From CAZABG01 sp964483465 (GTDB lineage: Bacteria; Chlamydiota; Chlamydiia; Chlamydiales; Parachlamydiaceae), in the NCBI GenBank assembly GCA_964483465.1, contig CAZABG010000016.1:1-36799 (forward strand): DNA of 36,799 bases, written 5' to 3'. Shown piece by piece: positions 17,503 to 26,400 of the stretch. The notes under the pieces were generated by a model. It did no database searches. It was given only the letters and a program-made list of their open reading frames with translations, and was not told the DNA's origin. Made by a program: the position numbers and the translations under genes. Every line of letters starts with the position of its first letter. Within the stretch, counting starts at the first letter, position 1.

Positions 17503-18357
17503 ATGGATTTTGCTCTTCAATGTTTTCTTGCCGTGGTGAAGCATAAAAGCTTTACGAAAGCGGCGGATGAAGTTAAAAGAACGCAGTCGGCTATTACGCA
17601 GCAAATCCACAACCTTGAAAAGCAGCTTGGCGCCGTTCTTTTCACCCGTCAAAAAAACCTTACCCTAACTAAAGAGGGCGAGCTATTTCACCAATACGCG
17701 CTAAAAATTAACGCCCTCTATAAAGAAGCGTTTGATCGTTTTAAATATCCGGAACTCGATGGTGAAGTAAGAGTGGGTGTTCCGGAAGATTTCGCGACTC
17801 TTTTTCTTGCGGACGTACTTAATGATTTTACGGAAATCCACCCTCGCATCTTTTTGAAAGTGGAATGCGACCTCACTTTAAATCTAATGGAACGATTCAA
17901 AAACGAGCAGCTTGACCTTGTCGTCGCGAAATTGAAATCGGCCCGTGAATTTCCGCATGGCGTTGAAATCTGGAAGGAGCCGCTCGTGTGGGTTTCTTCG
18001 AAAAATTTCTCGCACCTGCATGAGCCTATCCCGCTTGTACTATCGCCTGAGCCGTGCGTATACCGCTCCCTTGCCATCGACGCCCTCGAACGAGCCCGCC
18101 TCCGCTGGAGAATGGTCTACACAAGCCCTAGCTACGCGGGCATTATAGCCTCCGTCCGCGCCAATATGGGCGTTACCGCCCTCCCCATCACCATGATCCC
18201 TGACCCTCTCCAGCCCTGCTCCTCACCCTCTCTCCCCTCGCTCCCCGACATCCACGTCTCGCTCCTCAAAAACAACTCAAGCCCAGCCATCGACACGCTC
18301 GCCCAATTTATCCTCGAAAAACTCAAGTCAGCAAAAAACCCAAATCTCTTGACTTAA
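17503..18357 (+). CDS. LysR-family transcriptional regulator
   Basis: The 284-residue protein has an N-terminal winged helix-turn-helix (SFTKAADEVKRTQSAITQQI..LEKQLGAVLFTR, residues ~16-50) and a periplasmic-binding-like effector domain from ~88. Length is typical of the family. It is divergent from the DUF6671-like/SbtA pair and likely controls it; in cyanobacteria LysR proteins control bicarbonate uptake genes, so inorganic-carbon sensing is a reasonable inference. The last ~130 codons are clearly GC-richer than the N-terminal part, and this tail (17974-18360) is duplicated at 19423-19799. Confidence 0.9.
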   Translation: MDFALQCFLAVVKHKSFTKAADEVKRTQSAITQQIHNLEKQLGAVLFTRQKNLTLTKEGELFHQYALKINALYKEAFDRFKYPELDGEVRVGVPEDFATLFLADVLNDFTEIHPRIFLKVECDLTLNLMERFKNEQLDLVVAKLKSAREFPHGVEIWKEPLVWVSSKNFSHLHEPIPLVLSPEPCVYRSLAIDALERARLRWRMVYTSPSYAGIIASVRANMGVTALPITMIPDPLQPCSSPSLPSLPDIHVSLLKNNSSPAIDTLAQFILEKLKSAKNPNLLT

Positions 18358-18360
18358 AGC
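17974..18360 (+). repeat. Direct repeat copy 1 (LysR gene tail)
   Basis: These 387 bases match 19423-19799 with scattered differences and a ~10-bp net deletion in the second copy. The match stops exactly after TTGACTTAAAGC in both copies. Copy 1 is the functional 3' end of the LysR gene. Confidence 0.9.
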
Positions 18361-18440
18361 ATTTGCGAATACTGAAAATAATCCATCAAAAGAAGGTGTA
18401 ATTTTGGGTCGTAATAAATGGAATAATTTTAAGAAGTTCG

Positions 18441-19124
18441 TTATTTGTTTTTTTTCTCTTTATCATATGCATCCCACCTTTGGATTGCATCGCCCCCTAA
18501 AATGCTAACACCTGAATTAATTAACCAAAAACCTGTGGACTTACAGACAGGAAGGGGAACGAACACCAAAAATACGCCGCATAAGGTTACGGTAACTCCC
18601 ACTAATACAGGTATGGGTACATCTATATCTTTATTTTCCGATTTACCCATTATGAAATTTTGTTCAAAATATAAATCTGCTTCGTAAGAAGAATAGGGAA
18701 TATCTAATTCTTGGCATTGAGCGAACCATTCTGCTCTATGCTTATGCTTTTTTTCTTGCTTATGAAAATCTTTTTTTATTTGCTTAATGTAACGATCATC
18801 AATATTATGACCTCTTGATTTTGCTTCTTTTTGAACTAAATCAATCTGCTTTTCGATGTCTATTTTATTCCCTGTATACTGTTCAACATCAGATTTAACA
18901 TCATACATGTATCCAACTATCTTATTTGTATCCCCTCTGTCTATTGCACGTTTTATTTTTTCAAAGGTTTTTTCAATCTTTACGCCAAAATTGATTGACA
19001 GTGGATCCATATTTGCATTTGTAGAATAAGATTGAATTGGAATAACTACTGTAGACGAGAAAGCAACAACTGTAAAACATGTAACCAGATCATTAAAGAT
19101 AAAATGCTTGAAAAAATTAGCCAT
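18441..19124 (-). CDS. Hypothetical exported/membrane protein
   Basis: The 227-residue product has a start supported by GGAG about 6 bases upstream. It has an N-terminal hydrophobic segment (LVTCFTVVAFSSTVVIPI) resembling a signal peptide, a central Lys/Asp-rich helical region with KKDFHKQEKKHKHR, and a C-terminal membrane span (PIPVLVGVTVTLCGVFLVFV) followed by a conserved-looking ILGGDAIQRWDAYDKEKK end. No family is recognised. It is AT-rich compared with the flanking LysR tail copies and lies in the segment inserted between them. It overlaps the small membrane gene upstream by 79 bp. Confidence 0.7.
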   Translation of the reverse strand: MANFFKHFIFNDLVTCFTVVAFSSTVVIPIQSYSTNANMDPLSINFGVKIEKTFEKIKRAIDRGDTNKIVGYMYDVKSDVEQYTGNKIDIEKQIDLVQKEAKSRGHNIDDRYIKQIKKDFHKQEKKHKHRAEWFAQCQELDIPYSSYEADLYFEQNFIMGKSENKDIDVPIPVLVGVTVTLCGVFLVFVPLPVCKSTGFWLINSGVSILGGDAIQRWDAYDKEKKNK

Positions 19125-19279
19125 AGAGATCTCCGTTTAAGTCTATTTGTATATTTAACGTTATGTATATCTAACTCTAGGTAGAGTAATTTCCAGAAAA
19201 AGAATGAAAAGCAAAAAGTTGCAAAAATAATCGCTAGATATGTTGGAATGTATTCAAATCCTACAATATTAATGTTCAT
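19046..19279 (-). CDS. Small two-helix membrane protein
   Basis: The 77-residue product starts at ATG 19279 with AGGG ~8 bases upstream. Two hydrophobic helices (YLAIIFATFCFSFFFW and LWLIFSSILSLMIWLHVL) are separated by a short basic loop (KYTNRLKRRS). The gene's end overlaps the start of the 227-residue gene by 79 bp in another frame, so the pair probably forms one small operon. No homologue is recognised, and the long overlap lowers confidence. Confidence 0.5.
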   Translation of the reverse strand: MNINIVGFEYIPTYLAIIFATFCFSFFFWKLLYLELDIHNVKYTNRLKRRSLWLIFSSILSLMIWLHVLQLLLSRLQ

Positions 19280-19422
19280 TTATCACCCTTCATTTTTTTT
19301 CTGAAATTATTATTCAGATTTACGATTTTGAAGGGAGATTATTTTATCGAGTTTAACTTGAGGACAATTCTATGCCTGATCTAATTCTGTTATCTTAAAA
19401 TTTTGATTTTGGGGGCGTAAAA

Positions 19423-19799
19423 AAGGAGCCACTTTTGTGGGTTCCTTCGAAAAATATCTCGCACCTGCATGAGCCTATCCCTCTCGTACTATCGCCTGAG
19501 CCGTGCGTCTACCGCTCCCTTGCAATCGACGCCCTTGAACGGGCCCGCCTCCGCTGGAGAATGGTCTACACAAGCCCTAGCTACGCGGGCATTATCGCCT
19601 CTGTTCACGCCAACATGGGCGTCACCGCCCTCCCCATCACCATATCCCCGACCCCCTCCAACCCTGCTCCTCGCCTTCTCTCCCCGACATCCACGTCTCG
19701 CTCCTCAAAAACAACTCAAGCCCTGTCATCGACACGCTCGCTCAATTTATCCTCGAAAAATTCAAGTCAGCAAAAAACCCAAATCTCTTGACTTAAAGC
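19423..19799 (+). pseudogene. LysR C-terminal fragment (direct repeat copy 2)
   Basis: The fragment repeats the last ~130 codons of the LysR gene at 17503. It lacks the N-terminal two thirds and has a frameshift after the ALPIT segment caused by net loss of about 10 bp, so no functional protein is expected. Its final TTGACT also serves as the likely -35 box of the tRNA promoter. This copy may be the original junction between the LysR gene and the tRNA, before the AT-rich segment was inserted. Confidence 0.88.
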
Positions 19800-19818
19800 C
19801 CCCCGATCCCAGTATACT
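19788..19818 (+). promoter_or_regulatory. Promoter of the CAU tRNA
   Basis: TTGACT at 19788-19793 and TATACT at 19813-19818 are separated by 19 bp, 12 bases before the tRNA. The -35 box overlaps the stop region of the LysR fragment. Confidence 0.5.
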
Positions 19819-19830
19819 AACGTGCACTTC

Positions 19831-19903
19831 GGGGCAATAGCTCAGTGGTTAGAGCGACGGACTCATAACCCGTTGGTCCCTGGTTCAAGTCCAGGTTGCC
19901 CCA
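19831..19903 (+). tRNA. tRNA with CAU anticodon (elongator Met or Ile2)
   Basis: A complete cloverleaf can be drawn: acceptor GGGGCAA/TTGCCCC (perfect), D stem GCTC/GAGC, anticodon loop CTCATAA, T arm CCTGG-TTCAAGT-CCAGG, discriminator A. The anticodon is CAT. A paired G1-C72 rules out initiator tRNA; the body resembles both elongator Met and lysidine-modified Ile2 tRNAs, which sequence alone cannot separate. The last anticodon-stem pair is A-C. The 3' CCA is not encoded here. The gene is the insertion site of the genomic island that follows. Confidence 0.95.
19862..19903 (+). repeat. attL: tRNA 3' half, island left boundary
   Basis: From the anticodon loop to the discriminator base (42 bases) this is repeated at 29938-29979 with two differences. 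The integrase remnant lies just inside, the standard layout of tRNA-integrated islands. Confidence 0.85.
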
Positions 19904-20028
19904 TTCATTATAAGCACTTGTGAGCATGAATCATCTTGATTCATTCTCCGGTTCAAGTTTATATTTTAGCCCGCGGTACGAGGGCGGTACATTGAAAATC
20001 AATATTTACCAGCATTAACCATCCAACC

Positions 20029-20056
20029 GCTCAAACACAAAAACAAAGGTTTGAGC
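20029..20056. promoter_or_regulatory. Small dyad before the integrase remnant
   Basis: GCTCAAAC (20029-20036) and GTTTGAGC (20049-20056) form an 8-bp stem with a 12-base loop, ending one base before the GTG start of the integrase remnant. It could be an operator or an RNA hairpin limiting integrase translation. Confidence 0.4.
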
Positions 20057-20057
20057 C

Positions 20058-20225
20058 GTGGCATCTATAACTAAGCGAAAAAATAAAAACGGGACTAGTC
20101 ATTGGCGCGCAATCGTGCGTATTAAAGGACACCCTATTGTCTGTAATCATTTTGATCGGAAGCAAGAAGCTGATGACTGGTCAGCCGATGTCGAAAGACA
20201 AATTAAACTAGGTAAATTCAAATTG
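20058..20225 (+). pseudogene. Tyrosine-recombinase (integrase) N-terminal remnant
   Basis: From GTG 20058 the frame reads MASITKRKNKNGTSHWRAIV and goes on to FDRKQEADDWSADVERQI, the usual arm-binding N-terminus of phage/island tyrosine integrases. After about 55 codons (near 20220) the resemblance ends; the core-binding and catalytic domains (R..HxxR..Y) are absent. The nominal frame runs on to 20342 as shadow coding over the DUF927 remnant. It marks the left end of the island. Confidence 0.8.
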
Positions 20226-20812
20226 GCGACATACCAGAAAATGTCGAACGCATCAGAAAACATATTGAACAATTCAAACATGAAAATACTCCACCTGCTG
20301 CCAATGGACAGGTTCTTCGCGTGCTCAATCGGTTTGCGCTGATTGCAGCCGCTGGCACTCTAGCGACCGAACTTGGGATCACAGGCTGGCCTAAAGAAGA
20401 TGCAGCATGGGCGGCTAAGAAATGCTTCGAGGCATGGCTTGAAAACAGAGGTGGTATCTCCGCACAAGAAGGGCAAGAAATGCTGCGACATGTACGACAT
20501 TTTTTCGAATTGCACGGGAATGCGCGATTTACTGTAATAGATGACGGCGACGAAAGAATCACCATTAACCGTGCCGGCTACAAAAGATGGGATCAAGGCA
20601 ATTGGCACTTCTTCGTTTTAACAGAGTGTTTTAAGCAAGATATTTGCGCCGGCTTCGATATGCAAACTGCAATAGCCATTCTGATAGAAAGAAGGTGGTT
20701 AATCCCTGACGCTTGCGGTAAGACTACAAGGGCAGAGAATTTACCTTGCTCTAAGTCGACAACCCGATGTTATCGGTTCGATGGAAACAAAGTCTTTTCA
20801 GACGAGATTTAA
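20216..20812 (+). pseudogene. DUF927 (primase-helicase) C-terminal remnant
   Basis: In the frame after the stop at 20213-20215 the sequence reads on through RFALIAAAGTLATELGITGW, CFEAWLENRGG and FFELHGNARF to NRAGYKRW. I recognise this as the C-terminus of DUF927-type primase-helicase proteins of phages and integrative elements. The ATPase domain is missing; about 200 codons remain. It begins exactly where the integrase remnant stops, so one deletion seems to have joined the two genes. Confidence 0.75.
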
Positions 20813-20817
20813 AATAG

Positions 20818-20871
20818 GGGTGAGATGTGTGAGGTAGGTGAGAAATATCACCTACCTCACACATCTCACCC
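20818..20871. terminator. 24-bp perfect hairpin
   Basis: Arms 20818-20841 and 20848-20871 pair perfectly over 24 bases with a 6-base loop (GAAATA). The left arm is made of TGAG/GAGG words like those in R1-R3. It lies 6 bp after the DUF927 remnant and 32 bp before the next gene. No T-run follows, so a classical intrinsic terminator is not proven; it may be a short relative of the TGAG elements. Confidence 0.7.
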
Positions 20872-20903
20872 AAAAACGATGAGCTAATAAAAAAGGACAA
20901 ATC

Positions 20904-21764
20904 ATGACTACAGAAAAACAACTTCTTGCAAACATCCAAAACGCTCAACTTTCCTCAGGTCCAGTGACGGCTAGTGGAAAGGCGATTATCTCGACAAACG
21001 CCATCAAACATGGCATCTTTACTAAAGACCTCATTTTGACTTCTGACATAGAAATTGAAGATGACTACCGAGAAATTTTGAATAACCTACTAGAGTGCCT
21101 TTCACCATGTAATCAAATGGAAAGTTTGCTTGTAGAGAAAATTGCCGTTGACTTCTGGAGACTGCGACGGGTAATCAGGTTTGAAACTGGAAGCATAACA
21201 AAAAGCATTAAAAATCTACTTGATGAGTTCTACTCCTATGGAAAACAAAACAATGAGAATATCGATGAACAGATTCGTCACAATGAACAGCTCATTGAGT
21301 GGAACCAGACCTATCTAGAATGTCTAGCCAAACAAGAAGTGACTTTTGACCAGCCCAAATGGGAAGGCAATGATATTCATAGTGACATCATAGAAGATTT
21401 CTACTTGATCGCAAAGTCGATTACCTTGCTCACAAAAGTGGAGAAGGAAATGCTGTATAACTCATACGACTTGGATTTTGATAAGCTGCAAACCTTATTA
21501 ATCAAATATGGCTACTCCGAAGTAAAGGAAATAACTGCTAAACTCATTGAGCTCTATTCCCAACAGAATCAGCACCTTGAAAAAGAAATCCGTAAGCTGT
21601 CCGACCAAAAACTTATGAATGATTCATCTAACAAGCTCACATACATGCTCGGAATTATCCCTCCGATAGATAGTACAGACAAAGTTGTGAAATATGAGCG
21701 TTCGCTGCAAAAATCGATTTTTCAAAACCTTATTATGTTGAAAAAACTGCAAGGAGCATTCTAA
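20904..21764 (+). CDS. Conserved hypothetical protein of the GPxTxxGKxxxxxNAxKHG type
   Basis: The 286-residue protein starts at ATG 20904 with AAGGA upstream. Near the N-terminus LSSGPVTASGKAIISTNAIKHGIF is split by the motif GP-T-GK-NA-KHG, followed by ESLLVEKIAVDFWRLRRVIRFE. I remember this layout from many uncharacterised bacterial proteins often found in accessory DNA. The remainder is helical and charged. There is no signal peptide, membrane span or known catalytic motif. It is the first intact gene of the island, convergent with the three-gene system. Confidence 0.7.
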   Translation: MTTEKQLLANIQNAQLSSGPVTASGKAIISTNAIKHGIFTKDLILTSDIEIEDDYREILNNLLECLSPCNQMESLLVEKIAVDFWRLRRVIRFETGSITKSIKNLLDEFYSYGKQNNENIDEQIRHNEQLIEWNQTYLECLAKQEVTFDQPKWEGNDIHSDIIEDFYLIAKSITLLTKVEKEMLYNSYDLDFDKLQTLLIKYGYSEVKEITAKLIELYSQQNQHLEKEIRKLSDQKLMNDSSNKLTYMLGIIPPIDSTDKVVKYERSLQKSIFQNLIMLKKLQGAF

Positions 21765-21865
21765 AAATGGCTTTGTTTTAGAAAATAGCATTTCCTAAGC
21801 ATCTTCCTCATTTCTCGGATGATGTTAATTGCCAAGCTAAAAAAATTGGATGTTAAATGAAGCAT

Positions 21866-23461
21866 TTAACTAAAAATATTTTTTACTAGATCCCTGAGGG
21901 TTTCTAGAAATGTACGATTGTGTAGTTTTATAGGTGAGTCGCTTTTTCCATCTATCTTTGGTAAACTGGAAATTGAGGCATTCCCTAAAGTCTTGGAATG
22001 AAGAAATTTAAGATCTATGACCTTCTCTGCAAGACATCCCGATAACATACTTAGATGCCATTCAAATTCACTTGAAACATCTAATACGTTATACTTTGCA
22101 TGGATAGCTTCATGCAATAATGTTGCTGCAAATTCTTTAAGGGAAGCTAATTGTGATCGATGAACAACTATCCAACCCTCTCTCGACATCCAAAGACCAA
22201 CCGTTTCTCTTAGACCTAAATGATCTTTTTTCATTGTTTCTGAAATTCTTATATCACGCACCACTTCTGGTCTGCCATCTAACAGTTTTAGAATCTCTTC
22301 TCGATAGTTCCATACCAAAAGCTCTTGCTGCGACAGAGTTTGCAATTCAACCCACGTAAATTCGAATGATTCACCATATTGTCTGAACAATTCATTAGCC
22401 TCTACAACTGGTTGACCTTCGATATCCGAAATACCTTGAATCTTCGTAACCAAAATGTTGGGTACAGCAATAATTTTATGCCCTCCTGAGGCAGCAACAT
22501 CTACAAGAAAAGGATTACGAGCAAGTTCATCAGCACTTGCAAATACCACTTTTTCTTTTGCATTTAGTATTCTTGCAGCATGACTCTGCACATCAGACCA
22601 TGCTAGTTCATCATGTGCCTCGCCTATAGACCAAAACTGAAGATCCTTTGCCAATGCATCTGCAATAATTTCAGATGTACAATTAATTAATATCGATCTA
22701 ACTCTATCTGAATAGGCTACCCTCCCAAGATTCTGACGCTCTCTATTAAGAGCTTTCTTGATCTTTGAGTCTAAAGAAGTAATGTTATAGCTGAAAAGAA
22801 ATTTTGGTTCCCATGCAACACACATACCGTTAATGAAGATCTGCCCTTGGCCGTTAAGACATGGATAGATGTCCCCAAATTTTGTCGCTTCGATAGGATC
22901 GACTACTAAAAAATGAAGAAACATGTCTCGAGCAACTTGAACATCAGCATCATTAATACTAGATAATCTGCACTCCGTTCCAATCAATTCAGGATTTGAT
23001 GGAGGATTTAGAACTGCATGTAAAGTAATTAGGTCATCAAACGAATGCTTCGTTAAACGTTCTAGGGTTATATCGCCATAACGGGAGAGAATTAATACTT
23101 CTATTCCGTTTCTTTCAAAGGTAGCAAGAGCATCTTTCAACCCAATCCCAAACTTACCAATCACTGCAGGATTATTAAGTTTTTCCGGATTCTCACTTTG
23201 AATAAGATTCTCGTATTTTATCCCTCGTCCATAATCTCGAATAGTCCAGCACCCGTTCTCAACTTTATTGATTTCGGGCTTTCGAGTTTTTGTTAGAGTC
23301 GATTCGTCAATTGCATTAGCAATAAGTTCCCTTACGGCATGCGCAATCTCCCAATTCTCAAGGATTTTATCAATATTAAGATCAAAGTATTTCATAGCTT
23401 GTGCACTCTCATTATAAGCGTTCTCCAGCCTTTCAACTTGATCTATGCTTTGGAATTTCAT
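21866..23461 (-). CDS. GHKL (Hsp90/MORC-like) ATPase with HExxH motif
   Basis: The N-terminal ~200 residues form a GHKL ATP-binding fold: N box ELIANAIDE (E45, N49, D52), DYGRGI (76-81) and GKFGIGL (102-108). The middle part is unassigned. Near the C-terminus LLHEAIHAKY (H450, E451, H454) is an HExxH zinc-metalloprotease motif, with E465 or E467 about 11-13 residues later as a possible third ligand. Fusion of an ATP-driven clamp with a possible peptidase is unusual. It is the third gene of the operon; its start overlaps the end of the SMC-like gene by 29 bp. A nuclease-SMC-GHKL partnership for DNA surveillance is inferred from context only. Confidence 0.8.
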   Translation of the reverse strand: MKFQSIDQVERLENAYNESAQAMKYFDLNIDKILENWEIAHAVRELIANAIDESTLTKTRKPEINKVENGCWTIRDYGRGIKYENLIQSENPEKLNNPAVIGKFGIGLKDALATFERNGIEVLILSRYGDITLERLTKHSFDDLITLHAVLNPPSNPELIGTECRLSSINDADVQVARDMFLHFLVVDPIEATKFGDIYPCLNGQGQIFINGMCVAWEPKFLFSYNITSLDSKIKKALNRERQNLGRVAYSDRVRSILINCTSEIIADALAKDLQFWSIGEAHDELAWSDVQSHAARILNAKEKVVFASADELARNPFLVDVAASGGHKIIAVPNILVTKIQGISDIEGQPVVEANELFRQYGESFEFTWVELQTLSQQELLVWNYREEILKLLDGRPEVVRDIRISETMKKDHLGLRETVGLWMSREGWIVVHRSQLASLKEFAATLLHEAIHAKYNVLDVSSEFEWHLSMLSGCLAEKVIDLKFLHSKTLGNASISSLPKIDGKSDSPIKLHNRTFLETLRDLVKNIFS

Positions 23462-26400
23462 GAATCACAACGTCATTACCGCAGACATTCTTCGCAATAT
23501 CGCATAGGTGTCGATGGTGTGTGAAATAAAGCACTTGTCCGACCTTTGCGATCTCAGAAAGCTGACGTATCGATGTCTCCATTCGATAATCATCGAAAGT
23601 TTCCATGATGTCGTCTCCAATGAAGGGAAGAGTCCCTTCTTTACTACAAAACCAACGATATGCAGCTAAGCGAAGAGCGAGGTACATTTGGAAGCTAGCG
23701 CTCTTGGACATCTCATTCACTGTTATAGATCTTCCATCCGACCGAACTGCGAACAATAGATCTCCCTTTTGACCAGGTTGTGTAGTCAGGCGAGTATAAT
23801 CACCAGCAGTGATTGCACTAAAAACGTCTGCCGTTTGTTTTAGAAGATCCGAACGATGACGGTCGCGATAAGCCATTAGCGCGAGGTCAGCAGTCATCAA
23901 ACCCAAATGAAGCGCGAGAGCACGGTCAGTTTTGTTAGCAATCTCAAGCAAAATACTCTGATACTCCTCATTCAGGCGAGTCACTCCTGCATCGCATCCA
24001 ATTGCCTCGATAGATCGAAATGCATCTTGACGCTCAGCGATCCGCCTTTCAAATTCTTGTTCCGCTTCTTTACAGTCACCGTCGATTTCGGCGAGTCTGG
24101 TCTCTATATCTTCAATAGTTTTAGTTTCAAGCATCGCATCAGCATCGGCTCTGGTCTTTGCTGTTATATGTCCGAGCAAGCGCCTCTCTTTTTCTGAGAT
24201 ATCCTTCACTAGCTCGTGTTTTTTCTTCACTTGGTCAAGGAGGAGAGCAATATGGTCAAGAGTGGTGATTTCTTCGAGTATAGGGAAATGGGCAGCCATT
24301 TCTTTGAGACGTATTTCAATACGAGAAAGTTCTTTTTCCGCTTTAATAAGTCGCACTTTAGCCTGACTGAAGCTGCTGGTTGCAGCGTCGTGCAATGTCT
24401 CTACATTCCGAGCTTCTTTCAATTTTAACTGAAGTTGTGAAAATTGCGCCGATAAGTCGTTCTGCTCTTCCAATCCAAGGGTATGAATAAGTTTACGCAC
24501 ACGATTGCGAAAGTTATCGCAGTTGGTCTCTTGTACACTCAGTTCTTCAGTGAGAGTCTTTTGTTTTGTTACCAGCGTGACCAGATTACGAAGTGGATTC
24601 AGCAATGCTCGGATTTGATCTACATTTCTCAGTTCAAACCAGCATCCATCAATAGCGTCCTTCCAATTATTTTGCCAATGTTCAACCTCAGCTTCAACAG
24701 ACTTGAAATTTTTTTCTCGGCGTTGTACCTGACTTTCTGCATCTGTAATTGTCTTTTTCACATGGTCATATCGAGCCTTGCTTTGAATTGCCTCGTCTCG
24801 ATAGGGTTTAGTGATCTCGCAAAGCTCTTTGAGATCAAGTGCTTCTGAAGGTCTCGGGCGGACTTTGGTCAATGCTTCCAGGAGTTTCGTTCGTCGAACA
24901 TTATACTCAGTCCGGATTTGATCCAGATCGGCACAGTATGAGTCCTCATCTTCTACAAGGTCGCGCACATTCCGAACGCTTTCGAGCCATCCTGCAAGAT
25001 CCTCGACTTGAAATTCCTCTGGTAGTCCAGCTTTCAGAAAAACCGGCCTTATCTCGTTCTGAAGCCGTTGAATATCACTTTCTATTCGATTAATCTCATC
25101 GACAATGAAATTGAGTTTGCCATCTATTTCAGAAAGATCCAATTCAGCAATACGAAATTGCGAAAGGCGATCCGTTGCTGCGAGCCGCTCATTGCGAATA
25201 TGGTCATCATCAGCAAGTACTTTTTCAAATGCGTCGGCAGTTTCATTATCAAGCTTAGTTCGATGTTCTATCCATGCGTTGTCGCGCTCGTTTCGAACCT
25301 TTGCCGCGCAACTATCAGTGATTGCACCTAGCTGGTTTAATAGAGTTTTCACTCTGCTATCAAGTATGGCACGATTCTCAATGCATTGAGTGTGCTGCAT
25401 TTTTTTGTTAGCAAGTTTTTCTTTAAGCCCTTTGGCCTTCTCACGCCATCGTTGTGTTTGCTCAGGCGTAGGAAAGTTCTGGGATTTGAAATCGTTTCGA
25501 TTCCCAGTCCAATGGACTAACTCTTCAATTTTTCGCTTTAACTTTTGCCTAATTCCAGATAGTGTTTTTTCAGCGAAATCTAAACGTAGCTGTATGTCAT
25601 CTTTAGCGTATCTATCGAACAGGGCTACAAGCTCCATCACTTTTTCATCAGGTGGACCTGCTTTCTTTTCGTCCTCTCGCAATTGAGATAGATTCACTTT
25701 TGCGTCAGAAACCTCTTGTCGTGCGGAGTCCAGACGCTGCATTAGTTGCGCTTCCTTCTGCAAAAGAGTATCCAAACTGGCGATCATGTCATCTGAAATA
25801 ACAAAATCGGTTAGCTCAGCAGAATTACCTGCACCAAGTCTCTCTCGTATCCCCTCCAGATTAATATTGATCTTTGAGAGTTCGACATACAGCTCAGGCA
25901 AGCATTTACGCGCAGCCTTATCAAATACCGCCAGAGTCGCGACTTCTTCGAGTTCCTGATACATCCCTATGATAAGAGGGTCTGTTGGCAAGTTTTCGAT
26001 TTCGCTCTTAATGTTATCGATGTCAGTCTGAGCATCATCTTGATTTCCCTTAGCAACGGCCAGCTTTTTCTGCAGATCCCTTACTTCTTCGATCCAATCT
26101 ATGGGCACATTCGGGAGATGGACGATAGGTGCGAGCTCATTTTCAAGCACCTTCAAATCATCATGTTTCACAATAGCATCTTTTAATAAATTAAGATTGC
26201 GACACTCATTGCGAAGGACATCTCGCTTGCTTTGGGAATCTGCATAGGCTTTTTCCGCACTCTGGAGCGTTTCTGCCAAACGTTCATAAATGCTTACCTG
26301 GATGTCCATTTTTTTTCGATCTTCTTTAAGCTGTTTTAGATTCTGTTGTAAAGAAATAATCTCAGAAGTTCGAGAACGTTCACTATAAATACTATCAGCA

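Noticed and set aside
19435..19840. Two overlapping ORFs of ~120 codons before the tRNA
   Set aside because: They are the frameshifted LysR tail copy and its shadow frame; no independent gene is needed.
23907..25686. Several 70-120-codon plus-strand ORFs opposite the SMC-like gene
   Set aside because: They are antisense shadows of a long intact gene with clear motifs.
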